Part shown: positions 36,213-44,990 of the stretch, piece after piece
How positions within the stretch are numbered: position 1 is the first letter of the stretch
Layout of the letters: each line of letters starts with the position of its first letter
Assembly: GCA_948567375.1 (NCBI GenBank)
Contig: OX419760.1
Location: 11,904,001 to 11,968,000, forward strand
Reading direction: 5' to 3'
DNA: 64,000 bases
From: Lunularia cruciata
Lineage: Eukaryota; Streptophyta; Marchantiopsida; Lunulariales; Lunulariaceae
Position numbers and translations under genes: made by a program
Notes under the pieces: model-generated
What the model was told of the DNA's origin: nothing
What the model saw: only the letters and a program-made list of their open reading frames with translations
The model's database searches: none

Positions 36213-36302
36213 GGACAGGGTGGACAGCCCAAATCCTATGGAGCGAGTGGAGGGCCTAGTGGAGTTAGACCCTTACCCTCATTTTCGGGTCAGCAGTAGC
36301 TA

Positions 36303-38042
36303 GTGAGTGGTGGTGTTGCTTGTTGGACTTGTGGTGGACCTCACCATAGGAGAGAGTGTACTCAGGGCAGCGGACATGATACCTCTGGTGCATCACAGCC
36401 AGCACAGAGGCAGTGTGAGCATTGCCACAGATTTGGTCACACTAGTGACCGGTGTTTTGACCTACACCCGGAGTTACGGAGTGGTAGGGCTGCTATGGCA
36501 GGTAGTAGAGGAGCTCCAGTTCATGGAGGACGAGGTGGTAGAGGTGGTGGTAGAGGATCTACACCTAGTAGAGGTGCAGTACCTGCCCTTACTTCTGACA
36601 CAGCTATGGCTACTCGGATTGAGCAGTTGGAGCAGAGATTGGCTAGTATGGCTATTGCTCAGAGGAGATCAGATTTGGGTGTTGAGGCTTCCACCTCATA
36701 TGCTGGTGATAGAGATGCTTTGGACTTCATGTGCGGAGCAGCACAGGTGGATGCATCTGCAGCAGTGACTAGGAGTGCAGTACGTGCTCCAGAGCCTAGA
36801 GGAGCATCAATGGAGTTGGACCCACACAGAGGAGAGGTTGGGAGACAGGTCAGACTTCCCCAGTCTTTCACGCTATCTGAGGCATTGCAAACGACATCCA
36901 TGGTTCCTAGACGTCCCAGTGCAGGTGTGGTAGGTGGTGATGGAGTACCTGATGGAGTACCTGCTAGTCAGCCACCTGCTACTACACAGATTGAGTCTAG
37001 CATGATGTTGGGGGCGGCTCAGCTGATTATGCGGCATCCTTTATTTTCAGCCAGTGACATGTTTACATTGGGAGTTGACCCAGCCCCAATGTTCCGGTTG
37101 GCTGCCACGTTGTGTGAGAGTAGGGATGGTGCGGTTCCTACTACTAGAGCAGAGGTGGTTGGTAGTGGAGCTGACTTGGTTGAGGAGCATGGGATCCGTT
37201 CAGCGACCAGTGGTTTATGGCAGGCAGCAACGGCTAGACTGGAGGAGTTGCCAGCTAGACCGGCCTTTGAGAGAGCGCGGTTTACACCTGGTGTTGTCCT
37301 ATTGGAAAACCAGAGGGGGATCTTTCGTTTAGTGGAACCTTCAGGGAAGGTCTATACACCACAGAGAGTATTGTTAGACTCTGGTGCGCAACCCCTTATG
37401 TTGGGGAAGGCTGCAGTTGTTGGTCTGGAGTTACGGAAGACCGATGTGGAGAGGTGTCCATTTCAGATCCAGACATCTCTAGGTGGTGGTTCAACACAGT
37501 ACATCACACGTGGGGAGCTTGTTGTCCAGGTTCAGCCTGGTCATCCGATTGATAGCTCGATGGTGAGAGCTCAGGCTATTGCAACGATAGTTGAGTCATA
37601 TGATGTGCTAGTTGGGGGAGCAATGTTATACCCTATGGGTTTCAGCATTGACTATTGGGAGGAGACAGCCTCTTATAGACCTGGTTGGCAGTCTGGTGAG
37701 GGACGGGTATGTTGCCTACCAGTACGCTTTAGTAGTGGCAGTCTTGGCTCACTACAGTCCGGGACCATGGCAGCATCAGTTTTAGCTTTCAGCGGTGCAG
37801 TTACTTGGCCTGGTGACTTGTTGGAGGGGAACGCCCATGCAGAGGATACTCCAATACCAGAGGAGATTACTCGGCATGGAGTACGAGTGGGATTGTTCCA
37901 TCCACCTTGGATGTTCCATTGTGGAGTTCAGAGGAGGCATTGCAGCAGCATGCAGATCAGTTGGTGCAGCAAGCTTGGAGTGGAGCCTTCGTACCATCAG
38001 GGGATGAGTGTGAGGATGAGCCTCCAGAGGAGATTGCTTTGA
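36303..38042 (+). CDS. ME1 nucleocapsid knuckles and aspartic protease
   Basis: 579 codons in the gag frame. Residues about 9-21 form a first knuckle, CWTCGGPHHRREC, and residues about 34-47 a second, CEHCHRFGHTSDRC. A Gly/Arg-rich RNA-binding type linker follows near residues 65-90. The protease lies around residues 350-460, with VLLDSGAQPLMLG as the D-S-G active site and SYDVLVGGAMLYPMGF as the C-terminal box. A private stop (TAG near 36,300) separates it from gag; ME2 has CAG-type codons there. At about 37,878 a 1-bp loss relative to ME2 throws the end out of frame, so residues after about 526 are not native, and the original protein continued into the methyltransferase. Confidence 0.85.
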   Translation: MSGGVACWTCGGPHHRRECTQGSGHDTSGASQPAQRQCEHCHRFGHTSDRCFDLHPELRSGRAAMAGSRGAPVHGGRGGRGGGRGSTPSRGAVPALTSDTAMATRIEQLEQRLASMAIAQRRSDLGVEASTSYAGDRDALDFMCGAAQVDASAAVTRSAVRAPEPRGASMELDPHRGEVGRQVRLPQSFTLSEALQTTSMVPRRPSAGVVGGDGVPDGVPASQPPATTQIESSMMLGAAQLIMRHPLFSASDMFTLGVDPAPMFRLAATLCESRDGAVPTTRAEVVGSGADLVEEHGIRSATSGLWQAATARLEELPARPAFERARFTPGVVLLENQRGIFRLVEPSGKVYTPQRVLLDSGAQPLMLGKAAVVGLELRKTDVERCPFQIQTSLGGGSTQYITRGELVVQVQPGHPIDSSMVRAQAIATIVESYDVLVGGAMLYPMGFSIDYWEETASYRPGWQSGEGRVCCLPVRFSSGSLGSLQSGTMAASVLAFSGAVTWPGDLLEGNAHAEDTPIPEEITRHGVRVGLFHPPWMFHCGVQRRHCSSMQISWCSKLGVEPSYHQGMSVRMSLQRRLL

Positions 38043-39060
38043 CACCTCTGGATACCACACTCATTGCTTGGCAGTATCCAGTAGAGGGGATATGTCTATT
38101 GGAGTTGTTTGGTGGGATCAGCACCGGACTAGTTGCGGTGTTACAGGCGGGTATCCAAGTACAGAGGTACTTGTATGTAGAGAGAGATGAGACTACTAGG
38201 CGAGTCTCTCTACATCATGTGGCACACTTGGCCTATCGGTATCCGGAGTTATTACCGATGTCAGCAGTCAGAGGTTACCAGAAGGCCTTACCAGGAGACA
38301 TTTCCTTATTGGGGGCGCATGACCTAGAGAGACATGGGCCTATTCACTTGGTGATTTCTGGATGGCCATGTTAGGGACATACACGTGCGGGCCGTGGTTT
38401 GGGCCTTCAGGATCCTCGTTCTGGTGTGTTTTGGGAGATGTTACGGATACTACGACATCTCCAGGTTCATCCGTCTGTTTCTCCAGCTTACCTTTTGGAG
38501 AACGTTCCATTGATGGGTGATTCTCGCACTAGAGTGGTGGCAAGTACACATCAGGTCCATTCATGGATGGGACCTGCTGTATTGTTAGATGCAGCCAGAG
38601 TGGGATCACGGGCTCATCGTCTTCGTCTTTGGTGGACGAACCTCTTACCCAGAGAGGTTCTACAGTGTAGTTATGATGGGATTCAGCGACTAGACCACAT
38701 TCTTGTTGATGATATCTTGGATGCTGGACGTCAGTCTCAGACAGCGGTAGTGGCTGATAGGTCACCTATGGCAGTGGTGAACCTAGTTGGACAGCCTAGA
38801 GCTGCATTTCCCACACTCATGAGTTTCCCAGGCTCTCATGCTTTTCAAGAGGGAGGACCTGGACTTGTTTGGGACTCATAGTTATAGCAGTTGGTGGAGC
38901 CCAATGCTGATGAGAGAGAGCGGGCAATGGGTTTTCGCACCGGTATTACCGCTGTTCCAACAATGTCAGAGGCATCCAGGCGTCAGGTGTTAGGTCAGGC
39001 TATGGACCTAAACTGTTTGACCTGGATTGTGAGCCTTGGCTTGGCAGAGCAGCGTAGGAT
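37907..39060 (+). pseudogene. ME1 DNMT3-like cytosine-C5 methyltransferase domain
   Basis: This domain would transfer a methyl group from S-adenosylmethionine to DNA cytosine C5. Seen in order: motif I LLELFGGISTGL (about 38,093-38,128); GIQVQRYLYVERDE with the SAM-binding acidic residue; motif IV LVISGWPC with the catalytic Cys (38,369-38,371); motif VI YLLENVPLMGD (ENV, 38,498-38,506); motif VIII-like RAHRLRLWWTNLLP (38,609-38,650); and a C-terminal EPNADERERAMGF with SRRQVLGQAMDL (38,897-39,010), matching motifs IX-X. The linear order and the 'GI.TGL..L...GIQV.RY' pattern fit DNMT3, not permuted DRM. No regulatory N-terminal domain precedes it. A TAG at 38,372-38,374 interrupts it right after Pro-Cys, and two more stops lie near 38,879-38,887. 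It sits between protease and RT in one ancestral reading frame. Confidence 0.88.
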
Positions 39061-39481
39061 GCGCTTGATAGGCATCACCACTCGGACACTTGTGAGCCCT
39101 GTGCCTATCGAGACGATTCAGGCACATGCTGGGGGCGATGGACCGAGTAGACATGGTATTCTTGGGACACATCCAGTAGCTACTAGGGAGAGTGGTCTAC
39201 TTGGAGTCCATCCAGGTGAGCGTGGGCTACTTGGATTACACCCTTGGTCCACATGGGATGCAGCCAGAGGACGTATGGAGCTTGCAGCCAGAGTGGAGGG
39301 AGTTTTTCACACAGAGGTTGGGACCTCTAGTGGTCGGGAGCATGACACCATTGCTCCCAAGTGCCCAGTGTAGCAGCCAGTCAGTACGTCTTCCACTCCT
39401 ACTACAGTTACAGAGGATACTTGGGAGCCAGATCTTGGACCCAAGCTTACTGGAGAGGAAAGACGGAGGGTTTGGAGGTTC
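39061..39481 (+). pseudogene. ME1 linker between methyltransferase and RT
   Basis: The frame of the methyltransferase continues with a Gly/His/Pro-rich stretch containing a repeated 'GL(L)G.HP' pattern at about 39,180-39,250, then a stop near 39,370, then the RT lead-in (LTGEERRRVWRFL). No catalytic domain is recognised. ME2 keeps the same repeat, so it is a family trait. Confidence 0.6.
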
Positions 39482-40300
39482 TTGAGGAGTCACACGAGTT
39501 GTTTTGCCTTCAGTATGAAGGATTTGGGTGCTCTGAAGGGACCTGGTATACGGATTGAGCTGACTAGTGACACACCAGTTTTCCGACGTCCTTATCGATA
39601 TAGTGAGATGGAGAGGACATTGATTCAGAGCCGGAGTATTGACCTTTTTGAGGCTGGTTTGGTGGAGATTTCACATGGAGAGTATGCATCAGCGACAGTG
39701 ATGCCAGCCAAGAAAGATATGCATGGCAACTATACAGATAGGCGGATGTGTGGAGATTACCGTCCTATCAACCGACAGACCAGGGCTGATCGGTATGCCA
39801 TGCCTACACCAGAGGAGATTTTTGATGTGATTGGGCATGCAAAGGTCTTCAGTACTTTGGATCTTTGAGTGGGATATCATCAGTTGCCGATCAGGGAGGA
39901 AGATAAGTCCAAGACAGCATTTTGGGCTATTGATCCTCACGGCAAGGATGTGTTATATCAGTGGAGGTTCTTACCATTTGGGTTGAAGAATGCTCCCGCT
40001 GAGTTCCAGAGGGTCATGGATAGGATCCTAGCTGGATTGGATTTTGCTCGGTGCTATATTGATGACATTTTGGTTTATAGCACTACTATGGAGGAGCATG
40101 AGAGACAGTTGTTGGAGGTGTTTGAGAGGTTGAGATCTCATGGACTCAAACTACATCCTGGGAAGTGTAGGTTCTTCCACGAGCAGGTTGAGTATTTGGG
40201 TCACACTATCTACCCCGGAGGACTTGGTGTTCAGCAGACCAAGGTGGAGACTATTGCATGTATTCCTCGGCCTACGGATGTGAGCAGAGTGTGAGCATTC
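39482..40300 (+). pseudogene. ME1 reverse transcriptase
   Basis: Ty3/gypsy-type RT copying element RNA into DNA. Segments seen are RRPYRYSEMERTLIQ, GLVEISHGEYASATVM, RMCGDYRPINRQT, FSTLDL, then FGLKNAPAEFQRVMD and CYIDDILVYS, with the YxDD box at 40,055-40,066. A TGA at 39,866-39,868, after FSTLDL, is shared with ME2. A second stop near 40,295 is private. RNase H follows in the same frame. Confidence 0.88.
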
Positions 40301-40306
40301 CTTGGG

Positions 40307-40900
40307 TTGGCGAACTTCTATCGCTGCTATGTTAGAGGATTTAGTGCCATTGCCAAGGCCTTGACGAAGCTGACCAAGCTTACACATGAGTGGTGTTGGG
40401 GAGATGAGCAGGAGAGAGCTTTTGTAGAGCTCAAGGAGAGGTTGACATCTGCTCCTATTTTGAGGAGACCGATCAGGGGACGACCATTTCAGGTTCACAC
40501 TAATTGGAGTATGTTGGGGATTGGAGCGGTGCTCACCCAAAATGATGATGAGGAGAAGGAGTTTGTGGTGGCCTATGCTAGTCGCTCCAACAATTCAGCG
40601 GAGGTGAAGTATAGTTCATATGAGGGAGACTGCTTGGCAGCAGTTTGGGCAGTAGCACATTTCCGATGTTACCTGTTTGGTAACCCCTTCACTCTCATCA
40701 CTGATCATCAGCCGCTGAAGTGGTTGATGGAGTCCAACAAGCTTTCAGGGAAGCTTGCACGATGGGCTCTGATTTTTCAGGAGTATGATTTCATGGTTGT
40801 TCACAGACCTGGAGTGGTGAACCGTGATGCAGATGGGTTAGTAGAAACCCATGTCCCAGCCAGCAGGATCAGACCGGAGCACGTTGGCATGGTGAGATAG
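40307..40900 (+). pseudogene. ME1 RNase H
   Basis: An open piece of 197 codons. After the RT thumb comes the RNase H core: VHTNWSMLGIGAVLTQ, YSSYEGDCLAAVWA, LITDHQPLKWLM and NRDADGL. The first catalytic Asp, expected in H-T-D-W/A, reads Asn (codon 40,502-40,504), as in ME2. A 1-bp loss in the region after DADGL shifts the frame relative to ME2. Confidence 0.85.
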
Positions 40901-41064
40901 ATGAGGAGATGGTGCCAGGTTGGCATGCATTGGCCTTTTTGTGTATATTTGCAGAGACTTTGGTGGTATCTCTCTCAACGCATACAGGAGGAGTTATTGA
41001 GGTCCCAGATCCAGAGAGTGAAGATATTAGTACAGTTCAGTGAGACATTCATGATGATGTCTTA

Positions 41065-42486
41065 GTGATGGACTATCTTTGCACTGGTGTTGTGGGTGGC
41101 ACAGTTGGGGCCAAGGAGAGAGACCGTGTTCTTCAGCGAGCCAAACGGTTCAGATTGGAGGGTAGACACCTTTTGCGTGTATGGGAGGATGGTAGAGTGC
41201 GAGTAGTACCACTTCTATCACAGAGACCACAGTTGGTCCGTCATGCTCATGAGGAGCTAGGACATTTTGGAGTAAAGCCTACATATAGCTTACTCCAGAG
41301 TCATTATTGGTGGCGCGGTATGCAGACCGAGGTACAGTAGTTTGTTGCCAGATGTGTGGTTTGTGACCGAGTTAGAGCATCATTCAATGCTCCTACGCCA
41401 CAGTTACACCCATTACCTATCATGGGATTGGGTTACCGTTGGAGTTTGGACTTCGCCGGACCTTTACCGCTGACTGTGAGACATCATCGGTATGTTTTAG
41501 TGATGGTGGAGCACTTCTCCAAGTGGATTGAGTTGGTGGCACTTCCTGACAAGTCTAGTGAAGGGACAGCTTACTCGTTCCTGGATCAAGTTCTTAGTCA
41601 TTTTGGTGCACCAACTGAGGTTTTGACTGATCAGGGTACAGAGTTCTTGGGAGAGTTTCAGGTCTTGTGTGAAAAGGCTTTGATTGATCATCGTACTACA
41701 TCCCGAGATCACCCTGAGGCAGATGGCTTAGCAGAGAGAGTGGTTCAGACAGTGAAGAGAGGATTGCAAAAGTATGGTTTGCAGAGAGGCCACTTGGGAG
41801 ATTGGGATCTCCAGTTACCTTGGTTGGCCATGGGCTATCGGTTCAGCCGGCAAGCCTCCTTAGCATCCTTCTCTCCATACTTTCTACTCTATGGACGAGA
41901 TCCAGATTTACCTGCAGCCATTCGTCGAGATGCTACTGTAGTTTTGGACTTGGATGACCCCGATGTATGGATGAGCGCATGTTCTCAGCGGGCAGAGATC
42001 TTTCGGAGAGTGATGCCAATGGCCTTTGAGAACTTGGCGATTGCTCAGCATAGAGATACTTTACGCTATGCTACCATTCGAGGAGGAGGTTATAGACCCT
42101 CGATCCGTCGATTTCATCCAAGCGACTATGTATATCTACAGCAGACAGCACCGACAACACTTGATGTTTCTACAGGCCGCACTATCTTGAGAGTGCGTGA
42201 GGTTTTGCCATCTGGAGTCCTTGTGTTAGAAGGACGTGATGGTGTTGTTTGGAAGGATCATGTGCGCAATTGTGCGCCATGCCACCTTCCAAACATTGAT
42301 GGTACTATGGACCCAAGTTTGGCACTTGTACGTGCAGGCTTGAGGTGTATGTTATGTGGCTCTTCTGGTGGAGCTGCTACTATGTTAGTGTGTGATAGCT
42401 GTTTGAGAGGATGGCATATGGCATGTATGACTCCTCCCCTCACGGTGGTTCCTCAGGGACAGTGGTTATGTCCTAGATGTACTTGA
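41065..42486 (+). pseudogene. ME1 DDE integrase with C-terminal PHD finger
   Basis: The HHCC zinc region spans 41,218-41,370 (HAHEELGHFG and CVVC) and is broken by a TAG at 41,338-41,340 shared with ME2. The next 376 codons (41,356-42,486) are open. The catalytic acids lie in SLDFAG (D32), LTDQGTEF (D92) and DGLAER (E127), giving a 34-residue D-E spacing close to the usual DD35E. A basic C-terminal domain follows (FHPSDYVYLQQ, ILRVREVLPSGVLVLEG). The last 47 codons (42,343-42,483) form a PHD finger with complete C4HC3 ligands: CMLC, CDSC, WHMAC and CPRC. A PHD finger reads histone H3 tail state in known proteins, so here it may guide insertion. That role is an inference. Confidence 0.9.
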
Positions 42487-42644
42487 CCTATAGCTAGTTC
42501 ATTCTTTATATGGTATAGATTGCAGACAGGCGACTAACGATGGGGCTCCATAGCACCCGGCCTCCTGATCTTTGCCCATTAGAGGGTATACCATATACTT
42601 AGAGTAGATGGCTATCTGGAGTTAGAGGGACCTAACCGCCAGCT

Positions 42645-42654
42645 AGGGGGGCGA
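42645..42654 (+). promoter_or_regulatory. ME1 polypurine tract
   Basis: AGGGGGGCGA lies directly before the inner 106-bp block at 42,655. In LTR elements such a tract primes plus-strand DNA and marks the start of the 3' LTR. Here it marks the 106-bp block and not the terminal unit. Confidence 0.6.
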
Positions 42655-42760
42655 TTGTGGCACTTTAGAGTCTATGTATGACTTATGTGTGAGTTGTGCT
42701 TTTATAGTGTATGATGTTGACAGCGATGTATGTTGTGTTGCAATGTATATACGCACGACA
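42655..42760 (+). repeat. ME1 inner 3' block (B1)
   Basis: 106 bp starting TTGTGGCACTTTAG and ending ACGCACGACA. It differs from 43,211-43,316 at only about three positions. Confidence 0.92.
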
Positions 42761-42762
42761 GC

Positions 42763-43210
42763 TGTCATGCCATTTGTAGTTCCGCATCTAGATGCTCAGA
42801 CACTGGAGTTCCAGTGATGGTAGTTAGAGTTATTCTAGCAGTTTCTCAGGGACTACTTTCCGACGGTTAGATTTCGTGTTCGGGGTACTGACTTCACGGT
42901 GGGCCCACCATCACTTTGCACCGTTTGCACCATCGAGTGTGCCGTCAGCGGGACCGTTAGGGTTTCAGGGCTAGCTTGAGTCCAGGGGGTATAGTTTTGA
43001 AGTGAGCTCCAGAGAGCTCACTTCTCTGATGTTGAGCCTTCGAGTTCCTGGCTAGGGTGGACAGAGGCCGGCAAGCGTCACCTGGATTCTCTATGCTTGA
43101 GTGGGTGTGGCTTGACTGTAATCAGTGCCCAGTTGTTGGCAGTTTATAGAGTGACAGATCAAGTACTGATCTGAGTTGAGTTGAGTTGAGAGTGTTAAGC
43201 AATCTGATTA
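42763..43210 (+). repeat. ME1 3' terminal unit (A2)
   Basis: 448 bp aligned with 33,398-33,846 with about a dozen differences. Two bases (GC, 42,761-42,762) separate it from the inner block. The junction GACAGCTGTC is a perfect 10-bp palindrome. Confidence 0.92.
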
Positions 43211-43316
43211 TTGTGGCACTTTAGAGTCTATGTATGACTTATGTGTGAGTTGTGCTTTTATAGTGTATGATGTTGACAGCGATGTATGTTGTGTAGCGAT
43301 GTATATACGCACAACA
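43211..43316 (+). repeat. ME1 distal 3' block (B2)
   Basis: Second copy of the 106-bp block, ending CGCACAACA directly at the TTGG target duplication. Confidence 0.92.
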
Positions 43317-43737
43317 TTGGTGATGAGATCATGTTTTCTTCTAGTAACATACCATTCTCACTTGATACCTAAGTTTGTAAACTTACTCCTCATTGGATAG
43401 AACTATGTCACCCAAATTACTTCTCTTATTGCTTATCTACTTGCCTTGCATTTTCATATGCAAATCCACCTTGTCTTTCATGTCTCCAAGTTGAAACCTG
43501 TTGTTTCTAATCTATCTTCCTTTTCCTCTCTTATCCAACCTCCTCCTCCTCCTATCCTTATCAATGATCAGGAGGAGTATGAATTTGACTATATCCTTGC
43601 AAGTTGTCACATTCAACATGGCCGCCAACAACATACTAAGTCCTTAAGAAAGGGTATCCCCTTCATGATGTCACTTGGGAGCCTCTTTCTCATCTCCACA
43701 ATGCACTAACAGCCATCCAAGAGTTTGAAGCTTCCAA
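43317..43737 (+). pseudogene. chromovirus A integrase tail and chromodomain
   Basis: It continues codon for codon from 33,397, after the TTGG duplication. It aligns with copy C 52,157-52,580, including HVSKLKP and a decayed chromodomain (EEYEFDYILASCHIQHGRQQHT). Homology stops at 43,737, just before R3 sequence. Confidence 0.8.
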
Positions 43738-43754
43738 GGTGATGAGTATGTGTA

Positions 43755-44205
43755 CTACTAATAGCTAGACATATTATCAAGAGGTGAAAATTGGCTTGGT
43801 AAGATCTAGAAGGATGTTGTGTAAGATGGGTTAACTAGATCAGATAGAGGTATCACCAAAAGAGTACTTCTACTAATAGGGCAAAAGTCAAACTTAAAAA
43901 CTTTCAAGCCAATTTTGGAGGTCTAAACGGATGAATTAGGCCTCAAAAATGGAAAAATTTTCCACTCTAAGAGGAATTGCTTACCTTCTCCTCCTCATGA
44001 TTTATCTCATTGAGAGCTTTCCAATGATACCTCACCCATGTGATTTTGAGCTTCTTATAAGAAGATTCTTTTAAGATTCCTTCTAGTCAAACCTATTTGA
44101 TCAACTAGTTAGGACAAGGGCTGACATGTCACCCATTTAGGCAACTAATCTAAGAGTGGAGTTCACTAACATATCACCAATCCATGTATCTGATCCAAGG
44201 GTGTG
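43755..44205 (+). repeat. R3 LTR-like repeat, copy 2 (inverted, truncated)
   Basis: Reverse complement of the R3 copies at 1,876 and 53,144. It is cut at 44,205, within the 'gatccaaggg' word, by R4 sequence beginning TGTGACAACC. Confidence 0.6.
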
Positions 44206-44990
44206 ACAACCTGGCAAATATCACTTTTGTGGTAATCGGGTAAGTAAAGTTCGTCCCACAGAGATACGCGTCAGAATTGGTCAAATACAAAGTCAAAGTA
44301 ACAATGTAGTTCTTCTTGGTTGCATCTTTAATCTCTCAGGTAGAAACCACACCCAGAAGAGAGTAACAAGCATTGACTTGCAGTCTTGTCACAAATTAAC
44401 ACTCCTTAATCACAACTCCTTCAATTCTTTCCAAACAATCTTGATTGTGATGATTCAGGCTCTCCCAAAAATGGCACTTCATTGCAAAACGACTTCCTCT
44501 CAGAATTGTGTTCCACCCCTCCACTGAAGGCACAACTTCATCGATCAAAATTGCTTCACATCAACTTCGCACTGCACTCACAAATGCAAAATACTACCAA
44601 CACTACAATTCCTCTCAGATCTATCAAGGCATTGCTTTGATTGCACTTCATTCAGGATCAAACACACAAAATGAAGATCATGGCTATGGAATCCAACATC
44701 CAACAAGCACTCTGACTTGCACTTCGAATTTCTCCAAACTCTCACAAACACAAACACAAAGTTGATACTCGGAATCAAGCTCAAGCGACAAGCACTACTT
44801 CATAGCACTTTGCTTTATCTATTCTCAGAAATTATGAGCAGTGAACAACATTTGACTGCAAATGCCACTCTTAAATAGTGAAGCAATTGACAGTTCTAAC
44901 AACTACACCATTCTACAACAACTTTTCTAACCTGCAGATCCAAAATGACAATGCACCTCTTCATATCTGCCTCTTCAAATCTCAAAACTA
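44206..44990 (+). repeat. R4 repeat, copy 1
   Basis: Begins TGTGACAACCTGG inside an R3 unit. The part 44,430-44,700 is the inverted match of 62,980-63,260; shared words are 'aatcttgattgtgatgattca', 'aattgtgttccaccc' and 'tcaaggcattgc'. It lies just upstream of a gag-like gene, so it may be the LTR or leader of that element. No domain is seen in its short frames. Confidence 0.55.

Larger units (their letters stand above)
33398..43316 (+). mobile_element. methyltransferase retroelement ME1
   Basis: A 9.9-kb element begins TGTCACGCC and ends CGCACAACA, flanked by the direct repeat TTGG (33,394-33,397 and 43,317-43,320). Order: 5' terminal unit, 1.35-kb leader, gag, two CCHC knuckles, aspartic protease, DNMT3-like methyltransferase, RT, RNase H, DDE integrase, PHD finger, polypurine tract and a tripartite 3' end. 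The two terminal units differ at roughly a dozen of 448 positions, nearly all transitions, so insertion is fairly recent on the local scale. Coding domains lie in three frames owing to private 1-bp losses, for example near 37,878 and 40,840; ME2 shows these were one frame originally. Confidence 0.93.
16071..43737 (+). mobile_element. chromovirus copy A, split by four later insertions
   Basis: Seven separated pieces align in order and orientation with chromovirus copy C (48,435-53,045). They are the LTR from 16,071; gag, protease and RT to 18,914; RNase H and integrase zinc region at 28,607-29,740; integrase core at 32,119-32,221 and 32,908-33,397; and integrase tail plus chromodomain at 43,317-43,737. 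Between the pieces sit ME2, R2 copy 2, a 0.7-kb insert and ME1. The LTR start TGTAACAATATG matches the 3' LTR of copy C at 52,622. The left end lies inside a LINE-like RT. No 3' LTR is present; R3 sequence begins at 43,755. All coding parts are disrupted. Confidence 0.85.

Noticed and set aside
37907-39060. Methyltransferase as a host gene fragment accidentally captured once
   Set aside because: ME2 has the same domain at the same place with independent target duplications, so it belongs to the element.
37907-39060. Assignment to plant DRM
   Set aside because: DRM proteins have circularly permuted motifs. Here motif I precedes IV, VI, VIII and X, as in DNMT3.
33398-43316. Classification of ME1 as a DIRS/PAT element because of its split repeats
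   Set aside because: It encodes a DDE integrase and has a 4-bp target duplication; no tyrosine recombinase motif was found.
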